Origin: Neptunicella sp048268085
GTDB taxonomy: Bacteria > Pseudomonadota > Gammaproteobacteria > Enterobacterales > Alteromonadaceae
DNA length: 64,000 nucleotides
Assembly (NCBI RefSeq): GCF_048268085.1
Contig: NZ_JBLWWF010000005.1
Span: 62,001-126,000, forward strand
Direction: 5' to 3'
Below, in pieces: positions 63,240 to 64,000 of the stretch. Under the pieces are notes generated by a model, which searched no databases, was not told the DNA's origin, and worked only from the letters and a program-made list of their open reading frames with translations. Position 1 is the stretch's first letter. Every line of letters begins with the position of its first letter. Both the position numbers and the translations under genes were made by a program.

Positions 63240-64000
63240 ATGACAAGCATCAACGACACGCGACAAATATCCATTCCTGAACAAAAAAAAGCATTATGGC
63301 TATCAACTTTAGCGTTCACACTATGTTTTGCAGTTTGGACCATTTTTTCGATTCTGGGTATCAAATTAAAACAAGAGCTGGGGTTATCTGATACCGAGTT
63401 GGGTCTATTAATGGCAACACCTATTCTGACTGGCTCTGTTAGTCGGCTCTTCCTTGGTGTATTAACGGACAGATTTGGTGGGCGCTGGGTTTTTGGTTTG
63501 TTGATGCTAACCACATCTATTGCGGTTTACTCATTAAGTATTGCTTCCAGTTATACGCTGTTGCTATTAGCCGCCTTGGGAATTGGTTTAGCTGGCGGCG
63601 GCTTTATCGTTGGTGTGACCTATGTTTCAAACTGGTATGAACAGGGAAAACAAGGTACCGCACTCGGTATTTTTGGTGCCGGTAATGTAGGTTCCTCGCT
63701 AACAAGTTTTGTTGCCCCCTTCCTTTTGTTAGCCGTTGGTTGGCAGGCAACAGCACAAATATACGCGCTAGTTCTGGCATGTATGGGTGTTGGCTTTATT
63801 CTTTTTGCAAAAGCGGATCCTGTACATAGTAAAAGACAAACTTATTCGATTCCTTTATTTGAGCAATTAGCACCACTTTCAGACATCCGCGTTTGGCGAT
63901 TCTCACTATATTATTTCTTCGTCTTTGGTGCTTTTGTCGCGCTCGCTCTGTGGTTGCCGCATTATTTGATGGAGGTTTATCATCTTGATCTGGCAACTGC
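63240..64000 (+). CDS. narK1: NarK1-type nitrate/proton symporter (partial, runs off the window)
   Basis: The frame starts at the ATG at 63240 (GGAG 7 bp ahead) and is open to the end of the window, giving 253 residues of a major facilitator. It has at least six membrane segments and nitrate-porter motifs SRLFLGVLTDRFGGRWVFG and GGGFIVGVTYVSNWYEQGKQG, followed by GIFGAGNVGSSLTSF. The pattern fits the NarK1 (symporter) type and differs from the transporter at 50890-52503. Together the two would give separate nitrate uptake and nitrate/nitrite exchange. Confidence 0.85.
   Translation, partial: MTSINDTRQISIPEQKKALWLSTLAFTLCFAVWTIFSILGIKLKQELGLSDTELGLLMATPILTGSVSRLFLGVLTDRFGGRWVFGLLMLTTSIAVYSLSIASSYTLLLLAALGIGLAGGGFIVGVTYVSNWYEQGKQGTALGIFGAGNVGSSLTSFVAPFLLLAVGWQATAQIYALVLACMGVGFILFAKADPVHSKRQTYSIPLFEQLAPLSDIRVWRFSLYYFFVFGAFVALALWLPHYLMEVYHLDLAT

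Overview
The window comes from a gammaproteobacterium that can respire nitrate. Its DNA is AT-leaning, the gene families are gammaproteobacterial (RtcR/NorR-type sigma-54 activators, NarX/NarL, UbiT/U/V, TrhP with a small ferredoxin), and many ribosome sites and operators fit Fnr, NarL, NorR and NrdR consensus. A marine Methylophaga-like relative is possible, but the sequence alone does not fix the genus. No tRNA, rRNA, CRISPR array or complete insertion sequence was seen.

Region 1 (1-20.8 kb) is a dense defence island, almost all on the minus strand. Reading in the direction of transcription it holds: a methyltransferase-HNH fusion (18693-20399) with small Cro/CI-type regulators; a sigma-54 activator with a CARF-like sensor domain (16707-18215); a near-perfect sigma-54 promoter (16681-16698); then a tightly packed run of hsdR, hsdM, hsdS, TIR-APAZ, short Argonaute, AAA ATPase, PLD-like protein and a small protein. 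The TIR-APAZ/short-Ago pair is a SPARTA system whose start overlaps the hsdS stop, so a type I restriction-modification system and SPARTA appear to be one transcription unit under inducible sigma-54 control. A Druantia type III-like set (small protein, DruH, start of DruE) follows with its own upstream region.

Region 2 (20.8-24.4 kb) is the recombination end of a mobile element: HTH repressor, divergent excisionase-like protein and tyrosine integrase, then an OB-HD protein, a KfrA-like protein and an unknown protein. It abuts core genes at gdhA.

Region 3 (24.5-64 kb) is an anaerobic respiration region. It contains gdhA, rnk, nitric-oxide defence (RIC/YtfE, NorR, NnrS, quinol NO reductase), oxygen-independent biosynthesis (UbiT/U/V for ubiquinone, HemN for haem, NrdD/NrdG for deoxynucleotides), the respiratory nitrate reductase operon narGHJI-ppiC, the NarX/NarL two-component pair, two NarK-type transporters, and a nearly complete molybdenum-cofactor set (moeB, moaA, mobA, moaB, moaC, moaD, moaE, moeA), with a Moco riboswitch ahead of moaA. 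Logic: NarX/NarL senses nitrate, Fnr-type boxes sense anoxia, NorR senses NO and acts with sigma-54, NrdR controls the anaerobic ribonucleotide reductase, and the Moco riboswitch adjusts cofactor supply to NarG. No nitrite reductase (nirS/nirK) or nitrous oxide reductase is in the window.

Limits: all calls come from reading sequence and recalled family features; no database search was run. Starts were moved from the longest frame where a better ribosome site or family alignment was visible.
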